The notes under the pieces: model-generated
Databases searched by the model: none
What the model was told of the DNA's origin: nothing
The model's input: only the letters and a program-made list of their open reading frames with translations
Translations under genes and position numbers: made by a program
Source: SZUA-22 sp963751695
GTDB lineage: Bacteria; Bacteroidota; Ignavibacteria; Ignavibacteriales; Melioribacteraceae
DNA length: 64,000 bases
Direction of reading: 5' to 3'
NCBI GenBank assembly: GCA_963751695.1
Contig: CAVVVP010000009.1
Location: 310,001-374,000 of the forward strand
In this document: piece after piece, positions 47,827-57,148 of the stretch
How the letters are laid out: each line of letters opens with the position of its first letter
Position numbering within the stretch: position 1 is the stretch's first letter

Positions 47827-48520
47827 AACATCTAGTGATCTTTCAAATTTTGATTTTGCCTCTGGTGAGGTTTTTTTGATTGACAAGGAAAAGGGCAAGA
47901 CTTCATTTAATGTTGTTCATCGTTTACGAAAAATTCTAGACATTAAGAAGATTGGACATGCCGGAACTTTAGACCCTGCAGCAACAGGATTATTAATTCT
48001 GTGCGTTGGAAAAAAGACTAAAGAGATCTATAAATACCAAGAGTTGGAGAAAACTTATTCTGGAGTTATAGAACTTGGTAAAAAAACTCCATCAATGGAT
48101 TCAGAAACTGAAGTGATATCAGAAAGAGATTTCAGTAACGTTACTGAAGAAATGATAGAAAAAGTTAGAGTTACTTTTGTGGGAGATATTCAACAATTGC
48201 CGCCAATGTATTCGGCACTAAAGCATAATGGAAAAGCTCTTTACAAATTTGCTAGAAAAGGTATAGAGGTTGAACGAAAACCGAGAACAATTTCTATATA
48301 TCATTTCGAAATATTAAGGATTGAATTACCAGAGATCGAATTTAAGATCAGGTGCTCTAAGGGGACTTACATTAGAGCTATCGCTGATGATTTTGGAGAT
48401 AAACTTAGTTGCGGGGCATACCTAAAAAGCTTGCGTCGAGATGCAATTGGTGAATATAAAGTCGAGGATGCCTTGACTGTTGATGAGTTGGAAAAGAAAA
48501 GAAAGACCGTTGAGATTTGA
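47816..48520 (+). CDS. truB: tRNA pseudouridine-55 synthase
   Basis: A 234-residue enzyme making the pseudouridine of the tRNA T-loop. The catalytic Asp is in GHAGTLDPAATGLLILCVG. Other motifs are VFLIDKEKGKTSFNVV at the start, PPMYSALKHNGKALYKFARKG and IRCSKGTYIRAIADDFG. The C-terminal PUA domain is absent, giving a length typical of short bacterial TruB. It overlaps rbfA and abuts ribF with no spacer. Confidence 0.97.
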   Translation: MITKTSSDLSNFDFASGEVFLIDKEKGKTSFNVVHRLRKILDIKKIGHAGTLDPAATGLLILCVGKKTKEIYKYQELEKTYSGVIELGKKTPSMDSETEVISERDFSNVTEEMIEKVRVTFVGDIQQLPPMYSALKHNGKALYKFARKGIEVERKPRTISIYHFEILRIELPEIEFKIRCSKGTYIRAIADDFGDKLSCGAYLKSLRRDAIGEYKVEDALTVDELEKKRKTVEI

Positions 48521-49456
48521 ATGCGGATATTAAAATCTGTAGAAGATATTGAAAAAGAGAAGAGATCAGTATTAACAATAGGCACTTTTGATGGTGTTCA
48601 TGCTGGGCATAAAAACATTTTTGCTAAATTAAAATCTTATGCTCAGAAGAATGATCTTTTAGATATTGTTGTTACTTTCGAACCTCATCCAAGAACAGTT
48701 GTTTCTGATTTTGATATCAAATTATTAACTACTCTGGAAGAGAAGTGTGAATTTCTTAATTCGCTTGGAGTTAGTAATCTTTTAGTTTTAGACTTTACTA
48801 AAAGATTTTCTCAGCAATCGTCAGAAGAATTTATTGTTAACTATGTTAAAAAAAGTTTAAATGCACAGCATATTATTATTGGTCATGATCACAAGTTTGG
48901 AAAAGATCGCGGAGGAAATGAAAATAATTTGATAAAACTTGGGGAGAAACTTGGCTTTTCAGTCGAGATCGTTGAACCAGTTTCCAGAAATGGGAATGTT
49001 GTTAGTAGTACTCAAATTAGAACTTCATTGCAAGAAGGAGATTTAGTAAAAGCTTCAGATCTATTAGGGCGAAATTATTGTTTTAGAGGCGAAGTTGTTA
49101 AGGGAGTATCGAGGGGAACAATTCTTGGATTCCCGACAGCTAACATTGAAGTTAAGAATAAACAAAAATTGATTCCCAAGAATGGTGTATATATTGTTGA
49201 GTGTATAGTTAAAAGCCGAAAGGTTTTCGGAGTAATGAATATTGGTGTTAGACCAACATTCTCAGATACGAAAGAAGTAATTATTGAGGTTCATCTTATT
49301 GAATTTAAGGAAGATATTTACGGGGATAAGATTCGGGTTTCTCTTCTTAAAAGATTACGAGATGAAAAAAAGTTTGAATCTAAAGAAGAATTGATTTATC
49401 AAATAGAAAGAGATAAAAGAAAAGCTATCCAATATATTGGAGCTATAATTAACTAA
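48521..49456 (+). CDS. ribF: Bifunctional riboflavin kinase/FAD synthetase
   Basis: A 311-residue enzyme making FMN and FAD. The N-terminal nucleotidyltransferase domain has TIGTFDGVHAGHKNIF (HxGH-like), VVTFEPHPR and IIIGHDHKFGKDRGGN. The C-terminal kinase domain has RGTILGFPTANIEV and GVYIVECI, then VMNIGVRPTFSDTKEVIIEV. It starts directly after the truB stop and closes the first part of the operon. Confidence 0.97.
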   Translation: MRILKSVEDIEKEKRSVLTIGTFDGVHAGHKNIFAKLKSYAQKNDLLDIVVTFEPHPRTVVSDFDIKLLTTLEEKCEFLNSLGVSNLLVLDFTKRFSQQSSEEFIVNYVKKSLNAQHIIIGHDHKFGKDRGGNENNLIKLGEKLGFSVEIVEPVSRNGNVVSSTQIRTSLQEGDLVKASDLLGRNYCFRGEVVKGVSRGTILGFPTANIEVKNKQKLIPKNGVYIVECIVKSRKVFGVMNIGVRPTFSDTKEVIIEVHLIEFKEDIYGDKIRVSLLKRLRDEKKFESKEELIYQIERDKRKAIQYIGAIIN

Positions 49457-49512
49457 TGGGTTTTGGCTAATACTGAAATCTAATCGAATTAATTTATAAT
49501 AGGAGTTATAAA

Positions 49513-49782
49513 ATGAATTTAACAAAAGAAGAAAAACAAGAAATTATCAAAAAACATGGTGCAAGTGATAATGATAGTGGTAAAGCTGAAGTGCAGATAG
49601 CACTTTTAACTGCTCGAATAAATAAACTTACCGCACATTTTAACGAGCATAAAAAAGATCATGCATCAAGAAGAGGACTGATGATGATGGTAGGTAAAAG
49701 AAGAAGATTGCTAGACTATATCAGTAAGAAGGATATTAACAGGTATAGAAGCATAATTAAAGAATTGAACTTAAGAAAATAA
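49513..49782 (+). CDS. rpsO: Ribosomal protein S15
   Basis: The 89-residue product matches the whole family: KKHGASDNDSGKAEVQIALL, FNEHKKDHASRRGLMMMVGK, RRRLLDYISKKDINRY. It has a GGAG ribosome-binding site. It binds 16S rRNA helices 20-22. It lies 56 bp after ribF and 11 bp before pnp, the usual rpsO-pnp pair; S15 often represses its own translation. Confidence 0.98.
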   Translation: MNLTKEEKQEIIKKHGASDNDSGKAEVQIALLTARINKLTAHFNEHKKDHASRRGLMMMVGKRRRLLDYISKKDINRYRSIIKELNLRK

Positions 49783-49793
49783 GAAGGTAAATA

Positions 49794-51865
49794 ATGATAA
49801 TTAAAAAAGAAGTTGAAATTGGCGGTAAAAAGTTAGTTATAGAAACAGGCCGATTTGCTAAGCAAGCTAATGGATCTGTGATGGTAACTTATGGTGATAC
49901 AATGGTTTTAGTTACCGCTGTTGCTTCAAAAAAACCAAATACTACATTGGATTATTTCCCAATGTCAGTCGAATATAAAGAAAGAGCATTTGCCGCAGGT
50001 AAAATTCCTGGAGGATTTTTTAAAGGGAAGGCAGACCAACAGAAAAAGAGATTTTAAGCGGACGTTTAATTGACAGACCGATCAGACCTCTATTCCCATC
50101 TGACTATAACAACGATACTCAGATAGCATGTTTCGTTTATTCATTCGACGGCGAAAACGATCCAGATGTTGTTGCGGCAGTTGGTGCATCTGCTGCCTTA
50201 GCTGTTTCAGATATTCCTTTCCTTGAACCAATTGGTGAGGTTAGAGTTGGAAGAATAAATGGTGAATTTATTGTGAATCCAACAATAAGCCAAATCGAAG
50301 AGGGTGATTTGGAACTTACTGTTGCTGGGACTCAATCATCTATTATGATGGTTGAAGGAGAATCACACGAAGCAACTGAAGAAGATTTACTGAGCGCATT
50401 AAAATTTGCTCATGATGAGATAAAAAAACTAATTGCAATTCAGCATGAGTTAGTTGAAGCTTGCGGAAAACCAAAAATGCAGGTTGAAGCAAAAGAGCTT
50501 AATAACGAATTAGTTAAGGATGTGAATGAGTTAGCATTCTATAAGTTCAAAGAAGTTGTCTCATCAGTTCTTGCAAAAGAAGAACGTTATGCAAAGAATG
50601 ACGAGATAGCTGAAGAAGTTTTTGAAAAACTCGCTGAAAAATATCCTGAAGAAGAAGGTGAAATTAAAAATATCATCCATGATATTGAAAAGGAATTGAT
50701 GCGAAAACAGATCCTTGAAAATGGTAAGAGATTAGATGGTAGAACTTTAACCGAAGTTCGTCCAATAACTTCTGAGGTTGGAGTTATACCTAGAACGCAT
50801 GCGTCTTCACTTTTTACAAGAGGTGAGACTCAAAGTTTAACAACGTTAACCTTGGGGACAGCAAGAGATGAACAAATCATTGATGGTTTAGGAGAAGAAT
50901 TTAAAAAATCATTCATGTTGCATTATAATTTCCCTCCATTTAGCGTCGGTGAAACTGGTAGATATGGTGGAACAGGTAGAAGAGAAGTTGGTCATGGAAA
51001 CTTAGCTGAAAGAGCACTGAAGTATATTATTCCTAAAAAAGAAAATTTTCCTTATACAATTAGAGTTAATTCAGATATTCTCGAATCAAATGGATCTTCA
51101 TCTATGGCTACAGTTTGCGCTGGTTCATTAGCATTAATGGATGGCGGTGTTCCTGTAAAAACTCCAATTGCCGGTATAGCAATGGGATTAGTAAAGGAAG
51201 GTGATGAGTTTGCAGTTCTTACAGATATTCTTGGAAATGAAGATCACCTTGGCGATATGGATTTCAAAGTAGCAGGATCAGACAAGGGTATAACAGCAAT
51301 TCAGATGGATATTAAAATCCAGGGTATTTCTTATGAAATAATGGAGAAAGCACTTCTGCAGGCAAAAGAAGGTAGAATGCATATTCTTGGTAAAATGGCA
51401 GAAACACTTTCTGAGCCTAGAGAATCTATTTCTCCTTATGCTCCATCGCTATTATTTTTACAGATTAATCCAGAGAAGATAGGCGCTGTTATCGGTTCTG
51501 GTGGAAAAACTATTCAAGGTATTCAGAAGGACTATGGGGTTGATATAAATATTGAGGAAGATGGAAAAGTCAGTATTGCAGCAGTAAATAAAGCTGATGC
51601 TCAAAAAGCGAAGGATCTCATAAAGTCAATTGTTACTGATCCAGAAATTGGAAATGAATACGAAGGTAAAGTAATAAAGATAACAGATTTCGGTGCATTC
51701 GTTGAGTTTGTTCCTGGAACACAAGGACTGTTGCATATCTCTCAAATCGCAATTGAGAGAATCAATAAAGTTGAGGATGTTCTTAAAGAAGGGGACAAAG
51801 TAAAGGTTAAATTACTTAAGATGGAAAATGGAAAATATAGCCTTTCCAGAAAAGCCTTGCTTTAA
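49794..51865 (+). pseudogene. pnp: Polynucleotide phosphorylase, interrupted by a one-base deletion
   Basis: The first frame (49794-50057) ends IPGGFFKGKADQQKKRF; the second runs from about 50028 to 51865. Adding one A to the AAA at 50026-50028 restores FFKREGRPTEKEILSGRLID, the conserved family sequence, and joins the frames without loss. The rest is complete: first and second RNase PH domains (LFTRGETQSLTTLTLGT, GNGSSSMATVCAGSLALMDG-like region), KH (IGAVIGSGGKTIQGIQKDYG) and S1 (YEGKVIKITDFGAFVEFVPG). It is a 3'-5' exoribonuclease. As the gene is otherwise perfect, the gap at a short A run is most likely a sequence error. Confidence 0.95.
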
Positions 51866-51912
51866 GAAGATAAAAAGAAAACGGAAGAATCTTAATATGT
51901 TCTTATAAATGC

Positions 51913-51945
51913 TGATGCTGAGTAAAATCAGCATCATGTTCTTTT
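51913..51945 (+). terminator. Rho-independent terminator after pnp
   Basis: A perfect 9-bp stem, TGATGCTGA (51913-51921) with TCAGCATCA (51928-51936), loop GTAAAA, followed by TGTTCTTTT. It ends the long rimP-pnp transcription unit. Confidence 0.85.
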
Positions 51946-51967
51946 AATAAATATGGTTGGATTGTAG

Positions 51968-53014
51968 GTGAAGCTAGGTAAATTGGATTTGGGGCAAAAA
52001 TTATTTCTGGCACCAATGGCTGATGTTTCCGATGCTCCATTTAGAAAAATTGCCAAAGAATATGGTGCAGGAATTACATTTACTCAGATGGTAAGTGCAA
52101 AAGGTATAATCGATAATGAATTTGATGCCCTAAGGCTCTTTGCATTCTCTAGAGACGAAAAGCCAATTGGTGTTCAACTTCTTGCTAATAATCCTGACTA
52201 TGTTTCTCAAGCTGTTACCGAAATTATAAGATATAAACCTGATATAATTGATATTAATTGTGGTTGTCCAGTTGATAAGGTTACAAAACATAAGCTTGGT
52301 GCAGAATTAATGGATGATCCTATATTATTAGGTAAATTAGTTAGTGCTATGGTTAAAGCTGGAGGGGAAGTACCAATTTCAGTTAAACTGAGATTAGGGA
52401 AGAATAAAAGCCAAATAAATATTCTAGAAAATGCAAGAATAGCTGAAGAAAATGGAGCTTCGGTGATCATCCTACATGCGAGATCAAGGAGCACAAAGTA
52501 TAAAGAAGATTCAGACTGGGAATGGATCAAAAACGTAAAAGATTCAGTTAGTATTCCAGTAGTTGGTAATGGATCGCTTTTTGAACCTGAAGATATTGCA
52601 AAAATGAAAAATGATACGGGTTGCGATAGTGTAATGATTGCAAGAGGTGCGCTGGGAAATCCATTTATTTTTAGGCGATACAATGAAATGGTTCAAACTG
52701 GAATTGACCCTGGTGAACCATCTTTTGATGAGATTGCTGATGCAGCAATACAACATTGTAAACTTTTAGCAAGAGAGTATCGGGAAAGTATCGCGGCAAT
52801 CAAAGCAAAAAAGAATATTATCTGGTATTATAAATATTATAATGGTGTTGATTTACTCATCGATAAAATAATGAGCAGTAAATCAATAGAAAATGAAATT
52901 GAGATCATCAACGATCACACAGAAAAATTGAAAGCGGGCAACTACACCCAATCAGATCGTGAAATGATCAGACAAAAGTTTAATGATAGGGTTCTATTTT
53001 GGTTAGATGACTAA
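51968..53014 (+). CDS. dus: tRNA-dihydrouridine synthase (Dus family)
   Basis: A 348-residue FMN enzyme that reduces uridines in tRNA D-loops. Motifs: LAPMADVSDAPFRKIAKEYG, DINCGCPVDKVTKHKLGAEL (catalytic Cys in NCGCP), ISVKLRLGKN, VIILHARSR and VMIARGALGNPFIFRRY. These fit the DusB branch. The start is GTG at 51968 with a weak site (TAGG) overlapping it. It follows the pnp terminator and precedes rng by 31 bp. Confidence 0.94.
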   Translation: MKLGKLDLGQKLFLAPMADVSDAPFRKIAKEYGAGITFTQMVSAKGIIDNEFDALRLFAFSRDEKPIGVQLLANNPDYVSQAVTEIIRYKPDIIDINCGCPVDKVTKHKLGAELMDDPILLGKLVSAMVKAGGEVPISVKLRLGKNKSQINILENARIAEENGASVIILHARSRSTKYKEDSDWEWIKNVKDSVSIPVVGNGSLFEPEDIAKMKNDTGCDSVMIARGALGNPFIFRRYNEMVQTGIDPGEPSFDEIADAAIQHCKLLAREYRESIAAIKAKKNIIWYYKYYNGVDLLIDKIMSSKSIENEIEIINDHTEKLKAGNYTQSDREMIRQKFNDRVLFWLDD

Positions 53015-53045
53015 AAGGAGTTCTACTCATTTGTGAGAAAATTTA

Positions 53046-54614
53046 ATGGTAAAAGAAATTATTATTAGTTCCAATACCTCTCAGAATAGAATTGCTATTA
53101 CAGAGGATAGGAAATTAGTTGACTTTTTTATCGACCATCCTGAAAAAAGCAGGATGGTTGGAAATATCTACTTAGGTAAAATTGCAAGGGTATTGCCGGG
53201 AATTAGAGCAGCATTTGTTGATATAGGACAGAAGCATGATGGATTCCTTCACTTCTCTGATATTGGTGATACTCTCAAAGAAAATCTGAACTTCGCTGAT
53301 GATGACTTTGTTGCCGAACCAGACGAAGATGAAGAGAAACCAGAAAAACCTCAGCAGAATAATTCAGATAATAACGCAAAGACAAGACAGGTTCCAAAGC
53401 TCAAGAAAGGGCAAGAAGTTCTAGTCCAGATACTTAAAGAACCTGTTAAAGGTAAGGGAGTTAGAGTAACAACCTCAATCTCAATACCCGGAAGATTTTG
53501 CGTATTAATTCCATATGAGAACCGAATAGGAATCTCAAGAAAAATTTCTGATTACAAAGAAAGAAGAAGACTAAAAACCCTCGCAAGAGGAATTATTCCT
53601 TCAAATTGTGGCCTAATAATTCGAACTGCCTCCAAAGATCAGACGGAAGAATCTCTTAAAGCAGATTTGAATTACCTAGTTAAAACTTGGGAGCAAGTTC
53701 AAGAATCAGTAAGAAAAAATGATCCCCCAGAATTAGTTTACGAAGATCTAAGTACAACAATTAGTGTTATTAGAGACCTTTTCAATACAGATGTTTCTAA
53801 TATTTTTATCGATTCAAAGAAATTATACAAAGAGATTCGAAATTACATCAATACGAATCAACCACAACTTACTGATCAAGTAAACTTATACAAAAGCTCA
53901 ATTCCTATTTACGAGGAGTTCAAAATTGAAGAGCAGATCAAAGGTATAATGAACCGTAAGGTTGATCTTCCAAGTGGTGGATATCTTTTTATTGAGCATA
54001 CAGAAGCAATGACAGTTATTGATGTAAATAGCGGTCGATACGCTGCAAAAAAAGAGCAAGAACTAAATTCCTTAAAAACAGATCTTGAAGCGGCAAGAGA
54101 AATTGCCCGACAACTCAGACTTAGAGACATTGGAGGTCTACTAGTAGTTGATTTTATTGATCTTGAAGAAGATAAAAATCGTAAGAAGATATACGACGAA
54201 TTGAAAAAAGAGTTGAAACGAGACAGAGCTAAAATTGCTATGCTTCCGATGACAGACTTCGGATTAATGCAAATTACTCGTCAGAGAATTCGTGAGAACA
54301 TTTTGGAGTCAACTCACGAGTTATGTCCATATTGCAGTGGAACAGGAATATTGCAGAAAAAATCTAACGTAATTCATGCTATCGATCATTGGATTAAGAA
54401 ATACCGCAATGATGGGAATAAACAATCTATCAGATTGCTAGTTCACAATTCATTAGGATTAAAATTGCGTGATGGAATTATTTCTACCATAAAAAAACTC
54501 CAAATGAAGTACTTTATTAGAATAAGACTTGAAGAAAAGAGTGATGTTAATCCTCAAGCATTTAGAATTATTGATATCAAAACCGGACAAGAAATTACGG
54601 AAGATTATCTATAA
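53046..54614 (+). CDS. rng: Ribonuclease G/E
   Basis: A 522-residue endoribonuclease. The S1 domain near the N terminus (IYLGKIARVLPGIRAAFVDI, HDGFLHFSDI) is split by an acidic insertion of about 50 residues (DDFVAEPDEDEEKPEKPQQN). The DNase-I-like catalytic part has TVIDVNSGRY and GGLLVVDFIDLEED with both magnesium-binding Asp, and the zinc link CPYCSGTG follows. The long scaffold tail of RNase E is absent, so it is RNase-G-sized. It processes rRNA ends and decays mRNA. Confidence 0.96.
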   Translation: MVKEIIISSNTSQNRIAITEDRKLVDFFIDHPEKSRMVGNIYLGKIARVLPGIRAAFVDIGQKHDGFLHFSDIGDTLKENLNFADDDFVAEPDEDEEKPEKPQQNNSDNNAKTRQVPKLKKGQEVLVQILKEPVKGKGVRVTTSISIPGRFCVLIPYENRIGISRKISDYKERRRLKTLARGIIPSNCGLIIRTASKDQTEESLKADLNYLVKTWEQVQESVRKNDPPELVYEDLSTTISVIRDLFNTDVSNIFIDSKKLYKEIRNYINTNQPQLTDQVNLYKSSIPIYEEFKIEEQIKGIMNRKVDLPSGGYLFIEHTEAMTVIDVNSGRYAAKKEQELNSLKTDLEAAREIARQLRLRDIGGLLVVDFIDLEEDKNRKKIYDELKKELKRDRAKIAMLPMTDFGLMQITRQRIRENILESTHELCPYCSGTGILQKKSNVIHAIDHWIKKYRNDGNKQSIRLLVHNSLGLKLRDGIISTIKKLQMKYFIRIRLEEKSDVNPQAFRIIDIKTGQEITEDYL

Positions 54615-54657
54615 TATTTTGTAAGTTTCTTTACTTAAAATAAATGAGAAGGATATT

Positions 54658-55305
54658 ATGAAGTTTTTTATTGATACGGCAAATATTGAAGAGATTAGAG
54701 AAGCAGCAGCTATGGGAATCTTGGATGGTGTTACTACAAATCCCTCACTTGTTGCAAAAGAAGGTAAAGATTTTAAAGAACTCCTTGATGAAATATTAGA
54801 AATTGTTGATGGACCGATTAGCGCCGAAGTTATTGCTCTAGATTTTGAAGGAATGAAAAAAGAAGCTGAAGAATTAGCTGCTATTCACAAAAATATTGTT
54901 GTCAAAATTCCTTTAACCCCTGATGGAATAAAGACAGTAAAATACTTGTCTGGAAAAGGTATAAAAACAAATGTTACTTTGTGTTTTTCCGCAAGTCAGG
55001 CAATTTTAGCCGCTAAAGCTGGTGCAACATATATAAGTCCTTTTGTTGGAAGATTGGATGACATCAGTGCAGTTGGAATGGATCTAATTGAACAGATCGT
55101 GCAAATTTATGACAACTATGGATATGAAACAGAAGTTCTAGTTGCAAGTATTAGAAATCCTCTTCATATCGTTGAAGCTGGGATGATTGGAGCTGATGTT
55201 GCTACGGTCCCATTTAAGGTAATCGTGCAATTATTCAAACATCCTCTTACTGATAATGGTATTGAAAGATTTTTAAGTGATTGGGAAAAGTTACAGTCAA
55301 AGTAG
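54658..55305 (+). CDS. tal: Transaldolase, short (fructose-6-phosphate aldolase-like) type
   Basis: A 215-residue enzyme with GAGAAGG before the ATG. It begins MKFFIDTANIEEIREAAAMG and has GVTTNPSLVAKEG, VVKIPLTPDGIKTVK with the Schiff-base Lys in VKIP, and NVTLCFSASQAILAAKAGAT, ISPFVGRLDD, the TalC/F6P-aldolase family. It links the pentose phosphate pathway to glycolysis. It lies 43 bp after rng and is followed by gcvT after 1 base. Confidence 0.95.
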   Translation: MKFFIDTANIEEIREAAAMGILDGVTTNPSLVAKEGKDFKELLDEILEIVDGPISAEVIALDFEGMKKEAEELAAIHKNIVVKIPLTPDGIKTVKYLSGKGIKTNVTLCFSASQAILAAKAGATYISPFVGRLDDISAVGMDLIEQIVQIYDNYGYETEVLVASIRNPLHIVEAGMIGADVATVPFKVIVQLFKHPLTDNGIERFLSDWEKLQSK

Positions 55306-55306
55306 A

Positions 55307-56389
55307 ATGAAGAAAACAAAGTTTTATAATGTACATAAGCAGCTCGGTGCTAAATTAATAGAATTTGCTGGTTATTTAATGCCTGTTCAGTATTCTTCAA
55401 TTATAAATGAACATAAAGCTGTTAGAAATTCAGTTGGTGTTTTTGATGTTTCCCATATGGGTGAAGTTCTGATTAAAGGTGAAAAAGCCTTAGATTTTGT
55501 TCAACATATAACGATCAATGATGCTTCAAAATTGTCTGATGGAAGAGTTCAGTACACAGCGATGTGTTACGAAGATGGGGGAATTGTCGACGATCTTCTC
55601 GTTTACAGACTGAAACAAGATGAATTTCTTTTAGTAATAAATGCCTCTAACATTGAAAAAGATATCGAATGGATGAATAAGAATAATGCATTTGATGTTG
55701 AGATTATAAATGAAAGTGACGAATATTCACTTCTTGCTATTCAAGGTCCGAATTCAAAAAAAGTTCTACAGGAAATGTGTGATGAAACCGTTGATCTTGA
55801 ATACTATCACCACTTTCAAACGAATTGTGGTGGAATAGATATGATTATCTCCCGAACTGGATATACGGGAGAACTTGGTTACGAACTCTACTTTAAAGTA
55901 AACGAAAAGCAAGCAGAAAGCTTCTGGAAATATCTTTTTGGAAAAGGTAAAAAATATCAGATTGAACCTGTTGGTCTTGCCGCACGAGATAGTTTAAGGT
56001 TAGAAATGGGTTTCTGTCTTTACGGTAATGATATTGATCAAACAACCAATCCTATTGAAGCGGGCTTAGGTTGGATAACAAAAGTTAATAAGGAATCATT
56101 TATTGGTAAAGAAGCAATTTCCAAAATAAAAGAACATGGAATTGATAGAAAATTAGTTGCAATGGTTTCTAAAGAAAAAGTTTTACCTAGACATGGTTAC
56201 AACATCGCTTCAAACGGGGAAATAATTGGAAAAGTTACGAGTGGTACACTAAGCCCCATTCTTGGTCATCCCATTGCATTAGGTTATGTCGTAAAAGAGT
56301 ATGCTGATTTTGATACAAGTATAAATGTTAAAGTAAGAGATAAGAACGTTCCCGTAACAATTGTGAAATTACCATTTATTAAAAAATAA
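55307..56389 (+). CDS. gcvT: Glycine cleavage system aminomethyltransferase (T protein)
   Basis: The start is the ATG at 55307, one base after the transaldolase stop; the longer frame from 55277 would overlap that gene. The 360-residue product has KLIEFAGYLMPVQYSSIINE, SVGVFDVSHMGEVLIKG, the folate-site QYTAMCYEDGGIVDDLLVYR, SRTGYTGELGYELYF and the final domain with SGTLSPILGHPIALGYV. It takes the aminomethyl group from the H protein to tetrahydrofolate. The other glycine-cleavage genes are not in the window. Confidence 0.97.
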   Translation: MKKTKFYNVHKQLGAKLIEFAGYLMPVQYSSIINEHKAVRNSVGVFDVSHMGEVLIKGEKALDFVQHITINDASKLSDGRVQYTAMCYEDGGIVDDLLVYRLKQDEFLLVINASNIEKDIEWMNKNNAFDVEIINESDEYSLLAIQGPNSKKVLQEMCDETVDLEYYHHFQTNCGGIDMIISRTGYTGELGYELYFKVNEKQAESFWKYLFGKGKKYQIEPVGLAARDSLRLEMGFCLYGNDIDQTTNPIEAGLGWITKVNKESFIGKEAISKIKEHGIDRKLVAMVSKEKVLPRHGYNIASNGEIIGKVTSGTLSPILGHPIALGYVVKEYADFDTSINVKVRDKNVPVTIVKLPFIKK

Positions 56390-56390
56390 A

Positions 56391-57119
56391 ATGTTAGTAA
56401 ACGTATTATTATCACCAAATAACGTTGATGAGCTTCATTTCACTACCAGAACTACAGTGGTAATTGATGTTCTAAGGGCTACTTCTGTAATAGTTGAAGC
56501 CTTAAACAATGGTGCAAAAGAAGTGATACCAGTTGGTTCGATCGATTTTGCAATGAAGATTTCTGTAAACGCTCATGGTGGACAAACTCTCCTTTGTGGA
56601 GAACGTAATACTAAAAAAATTGATGGATTTGATCTTGGAAATTCCCCACAAGAATTTATTAAGGGAATTGTCTATGGCAAATCAGTTGTACTCTTTACAA
56701 CCAACGGGTCTAGAGCCATAGTAAAAGCAAAATATTCTGAGAACCTCTTCATCGCTAGTTTTAATAATCTAACCGCAATGGCAGAACACTTGGTGAAAAT
56801 TGGAAAAGATGTCGAAATTATTGCAGCAGGTTCAAATGGAATGTTCTGTATGGAAGATACAATTTGTGCTGGTGCATTAATCCAAACAATGTATTCATTA
56901 GATCAAAATATTGAAATTTCAGATGCTGCAAAAGCTAGCTTAGTGTTGCAAGAGCAATTTGGATCAGACATTCTGCAAATGCTTCGTGAAAGTGAACATG
57001 GCAAAAAACTAATTGAGAATGAATTTGAAAAAGACCTCTCTTTCTGTGCCGAAAGAGATAATATTCCTATCCTACCTTATTATAAAGGTGGAGAAATCAA
57101 ACTAATTAAAAACAGTTAG
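56391..57119 (+). CDS. comB: 2-phosphosulfolactate phosphatase family protein (ComB-like)
   Basis: A 242-residue protein starting 1 base after gcvT. It shows the family motifs TVVIDVLRATSVIVEALNNG, LLCGERNTKKIDGFDLGNSP, LFTTNGSRAIVKAKY and IAAGSNGMFCMEDTICAGAL. In methanogens ComB dephosphorylates 2-phosphosulfolactate in coenzyme M synthesis. In bacteria the family is common, and its role is usually linked to sulfolactate or is uncertain. Nothing next to it (glycine cleavage and FtsK) suggests coenzyme M synthesis. Confidence 0.88.
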   Translation: MLVNVLLSPNNVDELHFTTRTTVVIDVLRATSVIVEALNNGAKEVIPVGSIDFAMKISVNAHGGQTLLCGERNTKKIDGFDLGNSPQEFIKGIVYGKSVVLFTTNGSRAIVKAKYSENLFIASFNNLTAMAEHLVKIGKDVEIIAAGSNGMFCMEDTICAGALIQTMYSLDQNIEISDAAKASLVLQEQFGSDILQMLRESEHGKKLIENEFEKDLSFCAERDNIPILPYYKGGEIKLIKNS

Positions 57120-57148
57120 TTATCTCATTAATTTTTCTAGGTTATTAA

